From positions 42,572,933 to 42,636,932 of the forward strand of contig NC_056766.1 in the NCBI RefSeq assembly GCF_018687715.1: a stretch of 64,000 nucleotides of DNA, given 5' to 3'. This stretch comes from Carya illinoinensis. Its lineage: Eukaryota > Streptophyta > Magnoliopsida > Fagales > Juglandaceae. This document shows, in pieces, positions 1 to 11,622 of the stretch. The notes under the pieces are model-generated. The model was not told the DNA's origin, did no database searches, and saw nothing but the letters and a program-made list of their open reading frames with translations. The stretch's first letter is position 1. Every line of letters starts with the position of its first letter. The position numbers and the translations under genes are program-made.

Positions 1-1771
1 TTTTCTCAAGTCTTTAGATGAACGTGTATGGCATTTGGTTGAACGAGGATGGACTAAACCCGAGACATCTATAGATGCTTGGACAAAAGATGAAATTAGC
101 AATTGCAATTTGAATAGCAAAGGACTTAACGCTATTTTCATGGCGGTATCCTCCGAAGAATTTTAAAGAATCTCCATGTGTGAGATTGCTAAAGAAGATT
201 GGGATATTTTGGAGGTTACACATGAAGGCACAAGAATAGTAAAAAATTCGAAATTGCAAATGCTAACCTCAAAATTTGAAGAGATTAAAATGTTGGAAGA
301 CGAAAATTTTAATGATTTTTATGCTAAACTGAATGATATTGTGAATTCCAGGTTTAATCTCGGCGAGAAGGTGGAGGATTCAAGGATCGTGAGGAAGATT
401 CTAAGATCTTTACCTGAAAGATTTCGACCCAAAGTTACCGCTATTGAAGAAAGTAAAGATCTTGATGCAATAAAGGTAGAAGAATTGGTGGGTTCTTTAC
501 AAACGTATGAATCTTCGCTTCCTCAAGCAAGAAAAGGTAAGTCTATTGCCTTAAAAACTATAGAAGAAAATCAAGATGATTTTTCTGATGAAGAAAATCT
601 TAACAATAAGGATATAGATCTCATAGTAAGAAAGTTCAGAAAATTCATGTTTAATAAAAAGTATAGTGGAAAGGAAAAAAGAGGTAGAGAATTTTCTGCA
701 AAGAAAAATTATTTTGAAAAATGGAATAAAGAAAAATCTGATAAAATAAAGTGTCATGAATGTTCTGGTTATGGTCATATAAGAATTGAATGTCCAAATT
801 TCAAGAAAAGTAAAGGAAAAGCATTGAATGTCACACTTAGTGATAGTCCAGAATCTGAAACTTCAAGTTCATCATCTGATTATGACAATACTTTTGTGGC
901 TTTTTCTACTGTTGTTAATGATTTTTCTGATATTGAGCTAACAAAATCTGAAAGTGATGATGGCAATAGTGATTCGGAGGTTGCTCTAGTTGTGGATGAT
1001 CATGAGTTGAGTTTACAAGAAGCTTACAATGATGTGTGTGAAGAAGTGATCAAATTAAAGAAACTCAACAAGAAGCTGTACAAGAAATTCACTAATATGG
1101 AGAGTGAGAAAAATAACTTGTTTGAGGCATTCAAAATTTCTGATATTGAAATAGCAAGATTAAGGGATCAAAAAATTGCATTAGAAAAAGAGTTGGAAAA
1201 GGTTCAAGAAAAAACAGCAACACAAAAATTAGAAGAGATGTTGAGTATTCAAAAATCTAGTTGTGATCGCACGGGTTTGGGGTATATGACTTCTCAAGGT
1301 ATGGAACTTAAAGACTCATCATCCGCTGCCACCTCATCAAAAGATATCATTTTTGTTAAAGGAAGTCAAGATGAGGAAACTCCAAAGAAGGCCGTGTCTA
1401 CAACTCATGTTCCAAGAGCCTCACATGATAGATCAATGACAAAGAAGCCCAAACAAGGTAAGTCCAAAGGTAAGTTTATTCCTATTTGTCATTATTGTGG
1501 TGTTGTTGGTCATATAAGACCAAATTGCTTTAACTTGAATAAAGTGAAGAAAAATGGATGTGAAAGAAATCCAAAAAGGAAAGGAAATAGTTTAGAGAAT
1601 CAAGTTTGTGATATGAGTCAACAAATCAATTTTCTAAATCTCAAAATTGGTGAAATAGCAGATTTTTGCTTTCAAAATAAAGAAAAGATCATACAAAGTG
1701 ATGTTGATAAAAAGAATAGGCCAAAATTTAAAGCAAAATGGGTGGTCAAAGAGGATGCCATGTCTCGTTAA
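1..1771 (+). pseudogene. gag: copia (Sirevirus-type) gag remnant, UBN2 family, two CCHC knuckles
   Basis: Capsid and nucleocapsid precursor of a copia retrotransposon. The frame is open from the window edge to an in-frame TAA at 164-166, then open again from the ATG at 176 to 1771 (531 codons). The upstream codons read as gag in the same frame, so the TAA is a nonsense change and 176 is not the native start. The UBN2-type region (residues about 1-130 of the downstream part) is followed by CHECSGYGHIRIEC at residue 193, an acidic Ser-rich stretch, a coiled-coil-like Lys/Glu/Leu segment (about 280-360), and a second knuckle CHYCGVVGHIRPNC at residue 438. The frame stops where a Sirevirus gag-pol would continue into protease. 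Confidence 0.85.
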
Positions 1772-3579
1772 TGGATAGGATTACTTGCATGTTCTTGCAT
1801 CCGTTATATTATTGCATTAGCCTAGGACATGCATTTTATTTTTCTGTTTTGTTTTATATTTCTATTTTTCAGTTTTAAATAAGAAAAATATAATATAAAA
1901 AAAAAATTCTGGTTTGGTTCAAAACTTTTCCTTAAGGAAAGTGCATGCTTGATATGTCAAAGTTTGAGCATTTGTGTTCTCACTTAATAAATTCCTGAAC
2001 CTATGCATCTCTCTACTTTGTGCAATTCACTTTGTGCATACTAACCCTATGGATTATCTTGGCAAAGTTCATTTTCAATGCACAGTGAGAAACTTATATG
2101 TATGTTTTTTTATAATTAAAGTTCACATCATTTAATGAGATGCTCATCAAAGAGAGAGTTCATACCTTGAATTGACTAATACTAGTTGAACCTAGTACAT
2201 CAATAAAGAGCTCTCTTCTTGCCAAACACAAAGAGTGATCCATATAGAAAAAGTCGGTGTTAATTCATTGTGGAAAAAGACAAACACCCTACACGGATCT
2301 ATCTCCTTAAGTCCTTATAGAAAGAATCGTTGCTCTAATCATTGTGGAAAAAGATGAGCAACAAAAATGGACTTAAAAAAGGGGATTGTGCAAACTAGTG
2401 TTTGGAGGAGATGCTCATGTATCTAGGCCCTAGCATAAAGTTTGACTTTTAAGGTGAAGCAACAAACTCTTGTGAGCATCTATAAGAAGCAATCTTTCAT
2501 GAATAAAGGTATTCAAAATATATATATATACATTGAAGAAAGGAGTTCATAAAAATGCTATGTTATAAGTATACTCACTCACACACTCACATGAACTTTG
2601 ACATTGATGATCTTATGAGGAGTGAATATCCATAGTGATTGTTGCAAATAAAAGGGTGTACTTTATTGAATTTGTTTTGTGAGTTACACTATGTTTGAAC
2701 TAAGATGCATTTAGGCATGTTACTTGCCCTATTGCTTTTTATAAAATAAAAAATTAAAAATAAAATTTTTTTTGTTGTTTTCATTTTTACTAATCTCTAT
2801 TTATTCTGGTTTCTATAAAATAAATACAGAAATAAAAATATGAAGTTTTTTTTTTTTGGTTTGTTTGAGATATGAGCCTAAATCTGTGTTTTTTGGTCAC
2901 TTATGCTAGTGTTGCAATAGTCCCAGTGGGACTCTTTTTCCTCGGGCACGTGCCTAGGCACACGGCACTTATGTGCCTTATGTTTTTCCTCCTTGTGTCT
3001 CATACATGCGCCGATCTCCCACCCCCTTTCTCTCTTATTTTGCACGGCGCCCAGCTCTCTCACACATTTCTTCCTCTTTTGAGACCCAACCGAATCCTTC
3101 ATTCACTCATATCACTAGTTAGACTTTTGAAATCCTGAAGATCATCCAGTTCTACTCATCTTTGCATCCTAATCAAGGTAAGGCTTATGTGTTTTTCGGT
3201 CTTCTGAAATTTCTAGGGTTGATATGTTTTTCAGCCGATTTATGAGGGGCTTTTCATTATATGTGATTGGGTTGCGTTGAAATCACTATGGTTGCTCAGT
3301 TGAGCATTTTGTTTGCATGTATTGAGGACGGTTTTTGAGTGGGTCCTTAGCCTTTGTCATTCGGTTTTCATGGAATGCCCACCAAGTGTTTGTTTTTTTG
3401 TCTCAACCAAGTTGTCTCAATCATTTGCTCATTGTTTAAACATGCATTCATGCTCACACATCATGTGCATTTAATCCATGAAAAATTGAGACACATGTGA
3501 GTTATTCATCATGTCTTTCTTAGTATCTTCATATTGACTCACATAAGATATTTATTCTATTTTGTGTCTTGTCAGATTA
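1772..3579 (+). other. non-coding interior of the copia derivative
   Basis: No convincing coding sequence. The stretch is AT-rich with homopolymer runs at about 2760 and 2845. It lies between gag and the polypurine-tract zone, where pol (and in some Sireviruses an env-like gene) would be. An open stretch at 2872-3138 has hydrophobic and Pro-rich composition but no recognisable motif, and I do not call it a gene. Confidence 0.5.
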
Positions 3580-4082
3580 GTGACAAAAAGGGGGAGATAA
3601 ACAAATTGGAATATCTTGATATTGTGAAATTTAGGGGGAGTTTGAGTAAGTGGGAGTTTAATGAATTTGCTGAAAATAAAAAGGGGAGCAGCAGAATATT
3701 GAGGGGGAGAACTAAGTATTGAACATGGTTATTGATGATGACTTTGCTGAAAATAAAAATGGGGAGCAGCAGAATATTGAGGGGGAGAACTAAGTATTGA
3801 ACATGGTTATTGATGATGACTAGAACACTTTCTTTTTGTCGGTTTACATTACATCTAACCTTTGATTATTCTTGGGACTAGTTTCAAGGAATGTTCTATG
3901 TCATTTCTTATCATAACTGTATTAAGATATTTTTCACGAGATCTTGGTCTGCTGGTTGTGTTTGTCTTAGGTACACACTACATTCATCAAGTTGGTTTTG
4001 TGACCGATCCACCAAAGGGAAGATTGTATATGCAAGACATTCATCAAGTTGGTTTTGTCACCAATCCGCCAAAGGGGGAGAT
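3580..4082 (+). repeat. multiple polypurine tract zone with two tandem duplications
   Basis: G-rich purine boxes recur: aaagggggagataaac near 3587, ttagggggagtttgag near 3632, aaaaggggagcagc near 3680 and 3760, gagggggagaac near 3700 and 3780, and aaagggggagattgt at the LTR boundary. A unit of about 77 bp is duplicated (3666-3742 and 3743-3822), and a shorter unit beginning cattcatcaagttggttttg is duplicated just upstream of the LTR. Polypurine tracts prime plus-strand DNA synthesis. Multiple copies upstream of the 3' LTR are a described Sirevirus feature. Confidence 0.7.
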
Positions 4083-5112
4083 TGTAAAGGCAAAAATTGG
4101 CTAGGATTAGATGACTAAATGATAAAGTTTATCTTATCATTATTTGATTAAATTTAGATGAATGATAAGGTTCATCTTATCATTATTTGATTAAATTTGG
4201 ATGAATGTAAAATAAGTATTGATTTGTATCTAAACAATATTGAGTCTATCTAGAAGTCTTAGGTGTTGTTTAGATAAGTCTTTGAGGTTAAAATCGAGTT
4301 CTGGAAGATTGGTTTTTATCAAGAAGAAAGCTGAACAGAGTTTAAGTCAAAACAGAAGATATTATCGCGAAATGTTAGCAGTCCGTCGGGAACACGTCTT
4401 CGTGTCTGTTGCTAACCGTCAGCAGAGTCCTACTACGACTAGAACTCTTTTGAATAGAGTTTAGTCAATAACAGAAGATATTATCGCGAAATGTTAGCAG
4501 TCCGTCGGAACACGTTTTCGCGTCTGTTGCTAACCGTCAGCAGAGTCCTACTGCGACTAGAACTCTTTCCAGACTTTCTATTTAAAGGGATTCAGTTTTG
4601 TATCTTTTCAAGGACTTCAAGCCACGAATTTTACAGAGGATATTCTGTGTGTTTATGAGAGAAAATTCACTTGAGAATTTTCATGGGATTTTTCATATCT
4701 TCTTGAGTGTGATCATGCTTTGAGTGCGAAGCAACATCGATTGGATTTCAGCCTCTGGAGTTCCAGAAGGGAGGTCAACATTTGAAGATCGCCAGATGTT
4801 CTGGCTGCTACTGCGGTAGAAGACAAACGAGTCGTTTGTCTAGGCAAGTAAGAGAGTCGAATTGCAAAGGTTTTGTAATTGATTATTGCTTGTAATTGTT
4901 CTTCAAATAATAAGATTGACTTTCCTGGGTTTGGCTGCCCCGTAGGGTTTTACCTTTAAAGAGTTCTTTAAAGGGTTTCCCTTCGTAACCAATCGTTGTG
5001 TTTTGCAAGTTTGATTATTTATTTTAAAGTATTTAATTCGTTTCATAATCTTGACAATTGAGATCTAACCTATTTGTTCAAGAAAATTGGTAGACAATTT
5101 TGTGGTTTTACA
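4083..5112 (+). repeat. 3' LTR of the Sirevirus-like element
   Basis: The LTR begins TGTAAAGGC immediately after the polypurine tract aaagggggagat and is taken to end at ...gtggttttaca, the form that usually precedes the met-tRNA primer site in 5' LTRs of this group. Length is about 1030 bp. It holds a 43-bp AT-rich tandem pair near 4120-4206, a pair of palindromic repeats at 4337-4570, and a TATA-like tatttaaag near 4578 followed by A/T-rich possible processing signals near 4905. The right boundary is inferred, because the second LTR is outside the window; an alternative end is near 5083. Confidence 0.65.
4337..4570 (+). repeat. tandem pair of CG-rich palindromic repeats in the LTR core
   Basis: Two nearly identical units of about 115-119 bp (4337-4455 and 4456-4570). 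Each contains an inverted repeat with arms gttagca and tgctaac, enclosing a smaller palindrome (acacg tctt cgtgt in the first unit). They are the most CpG-rich part of an otherwise AT-rich LTR and lie just upstream of the TATA-like box. This matches the CG-rich inverted repeats described in Sirevirus LTRs, presumably promoter-regulatory. Confidence 0.75.
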
Positions 5113-5604
5113 GGGGTACGTTGGGAATTTCAGATTTATTGCAGCCTTTTGCAGTAGTTTTGTAATCTGGAAAATCAACCTGTTACAACTTCCAATTTCA
5201 TTTCTATCCAAAGATTTAGCGATTTGCTACTTTTTCCACTCTCAGTTGCACAAGGCTTGTTATGATCGTGGCCATTCCGCCTCAGTAGTACTCTGTTTTA
5301 AACTAAAATAATAATAATAATAAAAACTAAAGTACCACTGCTTTATTTTGGGTGGTTGTGTCACTTGCAATAAAGAAATTGACATGCTGTTGCTGGAAGA
5401 TATTGACTTCAACATTCAACTCTCGTTTCCCCGTAGAAGTTGTTGGGAACCACGTCCTCAAGAATATGCCCACCACTTTTCTAGCTCAGCTAATTATTTG
5501 TATTTTTTTGTGATTAAGTTCTATCGGCATCCACCTCCCTACTTGATATAGACGTTGTTCTCCAATTTTTTCCCATAGATGGTAATCAGAACTTCTTCCA
5601 TTGG
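5113..5604. other. intergenic, no feature recognised
   Basis: Contains a short ataataataa run near 5308 and no coding sequence that I can support. Confidence 0.4.
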
Positions 5605-5855
5605 CCTTCCAAGGAGCCTCTTCCTCTTCTTTCTCAGCCCCACCATGGGCGTACCATGTATTCTTAAGCTTTAGAGGCTGTGAAGATATTCAAAATGGTT
5701 TTACTGCTAATCTATATGGCGCTTTGAATTGAAAGGAAATAACTTACATAGACAACAAGCTTAGAAGGGGAGATGAGATTTCACCTGAACCTCTTGAAGT
5801 CATTGAAAATTCAAGGACTTCAATCATTGTATTGTCCAAAAACTATGCAACATTC
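5605..5855 (+). pseudogene. degenerate TIR-domain fragment (TNL 5' exon relic)
   Basis: Read across frames, the sequence gives a Ser-rich leader, then YHVFLSFRG, EDI.NGFT, the segment IDNKLRRGDEISPE and finally SIIVLSKNYA. These are the TIR signature blocks seen in the exons at 47663 and 62289. An in-frame stop and at least one indel break it, and it ends just before the WCLDEL block. It is probably the 5' exon of the same gene whose LRR part lies at 9733-11622, separated by later retroelement insertions. Certain as TIR homology, certain as non-functional. Confidence 0.8.
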
Positions 5856-5928
5856 ACCTTGTTTAGTATAACTGATATGGAGTTTAAGATGTTTCTCATT
5901 GAGTAAGTGATAAAACTTGGAATGTCTC

Positions 5929-6259
5929 TGTTGAAGAATAATCCTATATTGCCTGTAGACAAAGTTTTGGGTATATTTATAAGGAATGAGCTATCTCTCG
6001 TGTAGAACCGGTTTAATGAGATGAGTTAGGCCCATGAATTTCTACATAGTATTAGAGCCTGCCATAGAATGAATAGGAGCCCACACTACTTACCTCGTGA
6101 CAAGGACCAGGAAAAATACTAACCTGCACATGAGGAATGGTGCTGAAGAATAATCCTACATTGCCTGTGGAAAAGATCTTAGACTTGTTTATAAGGAATG
6201 AACAATCATCTCCTGTAGAATAGGTTTAATGAGATGAATTGGGCCCATAAATTTCTTCA
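5929..6259 (+). mobile_element. TRIM (terminal-repeat retrotransposon in miniature), complete
   Basis: Two direct repeats of about 118 bp (5929-6046 and 6141-6259) begin TGtTGAAGAATAATCC or TGcTGAAGAATAATCC and end ...TTCTaCA or ...TTCTtCA. They enclose a 94-bp interior that opens with tagtattagagcc, a met-tRNA-type primer-binding site. A purine-rich stretch (tgaggaatgg) precedes the second repeat. A 5-bp target duplication gtctc flanks the element exactly (5924-5928 and 6260-6264). No coding capacity. These features define a TRIM. Confidence 0.88.
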
Positions 6260-6700
6260 GTCTCAACATAAAAAACAAAATTGAAGGTATATTGGGCTTG
6301 AACAAGACTTGATACATATATAAATGGGTTTATTTTCTCTTTTCCCTCTCTTTTTCCCGCCCTCCCCAACGGTTTCCTCTCCCTCTTCTTTTCCCCCAAC
6401 GTTTTCTCCCATTCTCACACCATCTCAAATCTATACCCCAAAGATTTCCTCAACAATTTTCTTATTCTGTTACCCACGTTCTTATTTTTTGAGAGAAATG
6501 ATATTTGCAGCCATAAAGTGCGCAAGCATAGTACAATCTCTTTGAAAAAAATGAGTAAATATGAGACTATTGAAGATGTGTCAAGTTTTTTTTTTTCTAA
6601 AGAGTGAATGGGTGTATATGAAGATGCCATTTATGGAGCCCAACATTGTCGTTTTCATTATATTTGTATTTCAGCAATGGCACTTTTGTAAATATTTGAT
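6260..6700. other. intergenic, pyrimidine-rich stretch
   Basis: A strongly C/T-biased stretch at about 6335-6420 is followed by AT-rich DNA with a T run near 6585. No gene supported. The 5' LTR of the copia at 7308 may begin somewhere near the right end. Confidence 0.35.
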
Positions 6701-7284
6701 TAATGACAAACTTCTAAATATGTATTTGTATGTAAGGCAAGTGTGCCTTTGTGAATCAATGAGTACAAGTCACTTTACCAAATTGAAGCCGCGATCTTGG
6801 AAAGAAACGGAAGGGGTTTTCAAACCCTAGTCTTACCAAGATCAAATTGGAGCTTGAGGAGATGATCAAATGTGTTTTATGGTGTGGTTTCGTTAGAGGA
6901 TAATACGAGGAAGCCAATCCATATTTTGTGCAGTGATCAACAGTTGTAAGTGATTGTAAACTCAATTTTTGATGCATTCTTCAATAATAAAGACTTCTAG
7001 ACTGTTCCTACCGTGGATGTAGACCATTAGAGTCGAACCACGTAATTTATTGTGCTGATTTCGCATTTCTTTTATTATTCTTGCTTTTATTTTGATCTTG
7101 CATGAGTATATACTATGATTTCGGGTTTCTTACTTGTTTAAAATAGAAAACTAAACCGATCATATTAATCATATATTTTCTTAGTGTTTTGGTTGTCTAT
7201 TGTTCAATATTAATTGCATATTACAACCAGTTACGTTAATTTGGTTTTTTCAGTATTTGTCTGTGAGAGGTCTGAAATTATAAT
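6701..7284 (+). repeat. putative 5' LTR (3' part) of a copia element
   Basis: The sequence immediately precedes a primer-binding site at 7288-7300 and shows LTR-like organisation: an aataataaag polyadenylation-like signal near 6985, the segment ccgtggatgtagacc and a downstream leader ending tctgaaattataata. The left end could not be placed, because no second LTR is present for comparison, so the start is only approximate. Confidence 0.45.
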
Positions 7285-7287
7285 AAG

Positions 7288-7300
7288 TGGTATTAGAGCC
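7288..7300 (+). other. primer-binding site (initiator Met-tRNA type)
   Basis: tggtattagagcc follows the putative LTR and lies 8 bp upstream of the gag ATG at 7308. It resembles the common plant copia primer site tggtatcagagcc. Confidence 0.75.
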
Positions 7301-7307
7301 AAGTTCG

Positions 7308-9390
7308 ATGGGGACTACGAGGTTCGACATCGAAAATTTTGATGGAAAAAATGACTTTGGGCTATGGAGGATCAAGATGAAAGCCCTCATCACTCAACAG
7401 GGTCTCCAATAAGCTCTACTTGGAGAAAAGAAAACGGAATCTGTTGAAGAGAATGATAAGAAAGCAATCTTGAGGACGGCTCACAGCGCACTCATTCTTT
7501 CTCTTGGAGACAAATTTCTGAGGGAGGTATCCAACAAAGACTCCGCTGCTAGAATCTGGCTGAAATTAAAAAGCGTCTACATGACAAAATCTCTGGCCAA
7601 CCGACTACACAAGAAAACAAAGCTCTACACATTCAAGATGTTCGCAGGTATATCGATTTCTGACCATCTCAATGTTTTTAATAAAATTATTTTAGATTTG
7701 GCTAATATTGATATTAAAATTGATGATGAAGATTAAGCAATTTTATTGTTGAGTTCTCTGGATAATTCTTATGCTAGTTTGAAAGAGTCCATAATGTATG
7801 GGAGGGAAACACTGACCTTAGATGAGGTTCAGGCCGTATTACACTCCAGAGAATTACAAGCCATGTCTGAAATAAAATCTGAAGCTTGGGAGGGCTTGAC
7901 TATGAGGGGGAGAGTTGAAAAAAAAAAGGTCAAAAGGGAAAGAACTTTTAAGAGGGGTAGGTCTAAGTCTGAAGGGAAGCAATTAAAATGCTTCCTTTGT
8001 CTCAAAAGGGGCATTTCAAAAGAGATTTCCCTAATAAGAGATCTAACACAGGAAATGGGTCTAAGGAGGAGGGGGATGCCTCGATTGTGAGTGATTGTAT
8101 GAGAGTGCTGAGGTTCTAAATATGTCCGAGGATGATTCAAGAAAAGAATGGATCCTTTATTCAGGATGTTCTTTTCACATGTGTCCTAATAAAACATGAT
8201 TTGAAACTTTCACCAGTTTAGATGGGGGTTTGTGATCCTTGGCAACAATAAGTCTTGTAAAATCCAAGGAATAGGGTTGGTGAGACTAAGGTTGCATCAT
8301 GGTATTGAAAGACTCTTAACTGAGGTTAGATATATACCTGAATTAAAAAGGAACCTAATCTCACTAGGTGTGTTAGACTAATCTGGGTACACTTTTAAAT
8401 CTGAATTTGGATCTTTGAGGGTTGCTAAGGGTTCACTTATCGTGATGAAAGGAGTTATTAAAAATGGCTTGTATATCCTCATTGGGAAAACTGTTATAGG
8501 TGAGGTTTCTTCTATCCTAGAGAAGGGTGAGGATAGGGTTATTCTATGGCACAAAAGGTTAGGTCACGTGAGTCACAAAGCACTTTTAGAACTCCATAAA
8601 CAGGGGTTGCTAGGTGAAAAAAAAAATTGAAAAATTTACCTTTTTGTGAGGATTGCATCCTTGGGAAAGCAATTAAGGTAAGCTTTAAAACAGCCACTCA
8701 CACTACAAAACAAACCCTGGACTATGTGCACTCGAACCTTTGGGGTCCAACTCGGGTCAACTCACATGAAGGGTGAAGTTATTTCCTCTCTATAATTGAT
8801 GACTATTCCAGAAAAGTGTGGTTATACATTCTTAAAAATAAGAGTGACACTTTTGAAAAATTCAAGGAATGGAAGAAATTGATAGAAACTCAAGTAGAAA
8901 TGAAGGTTAAGAAATTAAGAACTGACAATGGGCTTGAGTATCTCTCAAGTGAATTCAATCAGTTCTGTCAGAAGGAGGGAATGGCTAGGCATAAAATAGT
9001 AAACCCTCAACAGAATGGTCTAGCCAAAAGGATGAATATGACCATATTGGAGAGGGTTAGATGCTTACTATCAAACTCGGGACTTCCTAAGTCTTTTTGG
9101 GATAAAGCTGCCACAACTGCAACCTATTTAATTAATAGGAATCCTTCTTCAGCCATAGAGTTTAAGACTCCTCAAGAAATGTGGACTGAAAAACCTTCTA
9201 GCTATGACCACTTGAGGGTGTTTGGGTGTGTTGTGTATGCTCACACCCAAACTGACAAACTAGAACCAAGGGCTATGAAATGTATCTTTGTAGGATATCC
9301 TGTGGGAGTAAAAGGGTACAAGTTATGGATTGATGAGCCAAGGATACAAAAATGTATCATTAGTAGAGAGACAGACGTGGGTTGCCGAAT
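7308..9390 (+). pseudogene. Ty1/copia gag-integrase pseudogene, truncated before RT
   Basis: The frame starts MGTTRFDIENFDGKNDF, a copia gag start. It is broken by TAA at 7410-7412, TAA at 7734-7736, a frameshift within the zinc knuckle (about 7990-8030) and further shifts near 8110-8400. The GAG-pre-integrase segment WHKRLGHVSHKAL lies near 8550-8585. The integrase core follows (DDYSRKVW, LRTDNGLEY, NPQQNGLAKRMN, FGCVVYAH) to about 9380. Sequence identity ends abruptly near 9385, and RT and RNase H are absent. Gene order gag-integrase with this core defines copia. Confidence 0.85.
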
Positions 9391-9487
9391 GAACTTCCAT
9401 CCACATTTAACTTATATAGCTCCTAGTTTTTGGCCTAGTCTAACACACCTATTTTAAGACCAACTGCCTTGATCTTTTAATTGGCAA

Positions 9488-9700
9488 CTACAAGCACAAC
9501 ATGACCTCTTCATCATGTTGCGATAGAGTTTTTGAGTCCATGAGTCTAAGCCCCACCCATGAAACCCAATGTTTAATAGAGCACCACAATGAGTTCTCCG
9601 ATTCTAGCACCCCTTCCATCCTTGCCTTGCACCATCTCCACCAAAGCGTCCAAGTGATCATCGAAGGAAGTATGCCAATTAGCTGGCCACTTTGAGACAA
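9488..9700 (-). pseudogene. LINE ORF2 C-terminal fragment
   Basis: The minus strand reads QLIGILPSMITWTLWWRWCKARMEG, closely parallel to the LINE segment at 12783-13202. This is the stretch between the RT zinc-binding domain and the RNase H domain of plant non-LTR elements. It is short, isolated and sits between the truncated copia and the TNL relic, so it is a broken insertion remnant. Confidence 0.65.
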
Positions 9701-9732
9701 ACATCTAGCATGACAGTGCCAACATTCTACCC

Positions 9733-11622
9733 GATCTTTATAAATCGTAATGCAAGTTTTACTTGTGCACCCAATTATCTCTCCGACAAGTTAAATGTCC
9801 TTGATTAGTCTAAATATTTTTCACTGTCTTTGCTACGTGATTTTCAAGGGAAGAATCTCATTGTATTTAGGATGCGTGATAGCATCATAAAGGAGTTAGG
9901 GGACAGATTCAAGCTTAAGGTACGTACACTGATGATCATCAACAATGTTTTTTCTTTCAATTATGTAGTACACTCCATTCATTTTTTTTCCTTTTCTTTT
10001 ACAGAATTTGACAGCTATGACTTTATATGATTGTAAATTCTTAAAAAAGATTCCAGATCTTTCAAGCATCTCAAATTTGAAGGCATTGATTGTCATTTAT
10101 TGTACAAGACTAGTTGAGGTGCATGATTCCATTGGATGTTTGAAAAATCTTTCTAAGTTGAATTTTTGTAGATGCTATAAACTCCAAATCCTTCCAAGAA
10201 GCCTCAATTCGAGATCTTTAAGCTGTCTTGATTTTAGTGATTGCTTTAGCCTTCATTATCTTCCTGAAATCAAGTGTAAAATGGAATCTTTAATTGCATT
10301 GGATCTACATGGCACCACAATAGAAGAACTGCCTTTATCCATCGGGAACCTCGTTAGACTTGAGGATTCACATCTAAGGGATTGCAAAAACCTTATGCGT
10401 CTCCCAATTGCTTGCATTCGGTTGCAACATTTATGGCAACTTGACATTGGTGGTTGTCCAAAACTTGTAAAGAAGAAGAGGGATGATGGGCTATCCCTTC
10501 TGGCTATTGAGTCTACAAAAATGGAAGAGGAGATATCATTACGTGAAGAACGACTCTATGAATTGGCGCCTACAACGAATTCAAGCAATGGGAGCACTGC
10601 ATTACAATTGTTAAATCCTCAAAGTTGTTTTCGATCATAAACAAATTTCTTTCCAATATCTAGTTTCTTTACCATGTTTAACTCATCCGCCAGTTTGAAT
10701 CATTTAGATCTATCGAAGACAGAAATTGTTAGCCTTCCCACAAACACCAAAGAATTCATTACACTAGCTTGTCTTTTCTTGTGCGATTGTGAGAAAGTTG
10801 AAGAAATATTAGAGCTTTCCCCAAATATATGGTACGTAAATGTTAAGGGACGCAAGTCATTAGAAATATTTGGAGAAGTATTGGAATTCAATGGAAGCCA
10901 CATCAGCTAAAATTGATTCAAATGGATGGCTGGGAAAAAATGCATGTGAATATATGGAATGATAAAGTGCAAAACCCTTTAATGTGGAAGGTATGTATCT
11001 ATGTGTGATCTTATTTTTAATAGTATGCATGTATATATTGCTTAAATTAAATTGATAATGATGATGATGATATTGGTTTAACTGGGACTCTATGAAAATA
11101 ATGCTACTTTGTTTTCAGAAAATTAGATTCCAAATTGGTTAAGTTATGTTCATGAGTTTTTAAAAAATAATGAAATGGTAAAGGGGCCTGATGATGATGT
11201 CCGACCAAGGAAAAAAAAGAGTGGATAATAGATATTGATGGGTCGCACTATTTGGAGGAGATAAACAAAATTGTATTATATCTCGTAATATTTTGTAAAG
11301 ATGCTTCAGGCTGGCATAGAAATATTGGTGATGCTAAGATAACCAGTAACAGCTTAAATCATGTATGTTGTATTCAAGAAGGGGTACAATTGGTTAATAT
11401 GGGTTGGTACAGATCAGAGGAAAATACGATTGGTTATGCTGTCTAGGTTTTGAACTTAAAGTTTTGGACAATTTGCGAGTTCAATTTGATCTGCATTATG
11501 CTTATCTTGGGAATGAAGTGTTTTATAAAAGTTACAGAGCCAAAGTGGTATACAAGAATGAAAGGAAAGCAAATAAAGAAAGAAAAATGGATGAAGTAAG
11601 TAAGTCGCCCCTGTTCCTTTGA
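9733..11622 (+). pseudogene. TNL 3' half: LRR exons and C-terminal (C-JID/post-LRR) domain, decayed
   Basis: Paralogous to 48888-50759. The pre-LRR segment (9733-9918) ends with a splice donor at gtacgt. The LRR exon runs from 10005 (after ttttacag) to 10990 (donor gtatgt) with repeats such as LSSISNLKALIV, SLNSRSLSCLDFSDC and LPEIKCKMESLIALDL. A further exon (about 11120-11622) carries the post-LRR domain with ITSNSLNHVCCI. TAA stops at 10638-10640 and 10908-10910, frame breaks near 11220 and 11446, and a stop in the pre-LRR part show it is dead. TIR and NB-ARC are absent here; a TIR relic lies at 5605-5855. Confidence 0.85.

Larger units (their letters stand above)
1..5112 (+). mobile_element. 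Sirevirus-like Ty1/copia element, 3' portion, pol-less
   Basis: A gag reading frame enters at the left edge and is followed by about 1.8 kb without coding sequence, a zone of repeated G-rich polypurine tracts, and a TG...CA repeat starting directly after a canonical tract. The last part is read as the 3' LTR. No protease, integrase, RT or RNase H is visible between gag and LTR, so this is an internally deleted or non-autonomous derivative. Two CCHC knuckles in gag, multiple polypurine tracts and palindromic repeats in the LTR core are hallmarks of the Sirevirus group of copia elements. The 5' LTR lies outside the window, so target duplications cannot be checked. Confidence 0.75.

Noticed and set aside
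2872..3138. Hydrophobic 88-codon frame in the Sirevirus-like interior, considered as an env-like gene
   Set aside because: No recognisable signal peptide, coiled coil or fusion-peptide pattern beyond hydrophobic composition; too short and not supported.
6324..6545. Pro/Phe/Ser-rich 73-codon frame
   Set aside because: A low-complexity pyrimidine stretch without motif, splice or family support.
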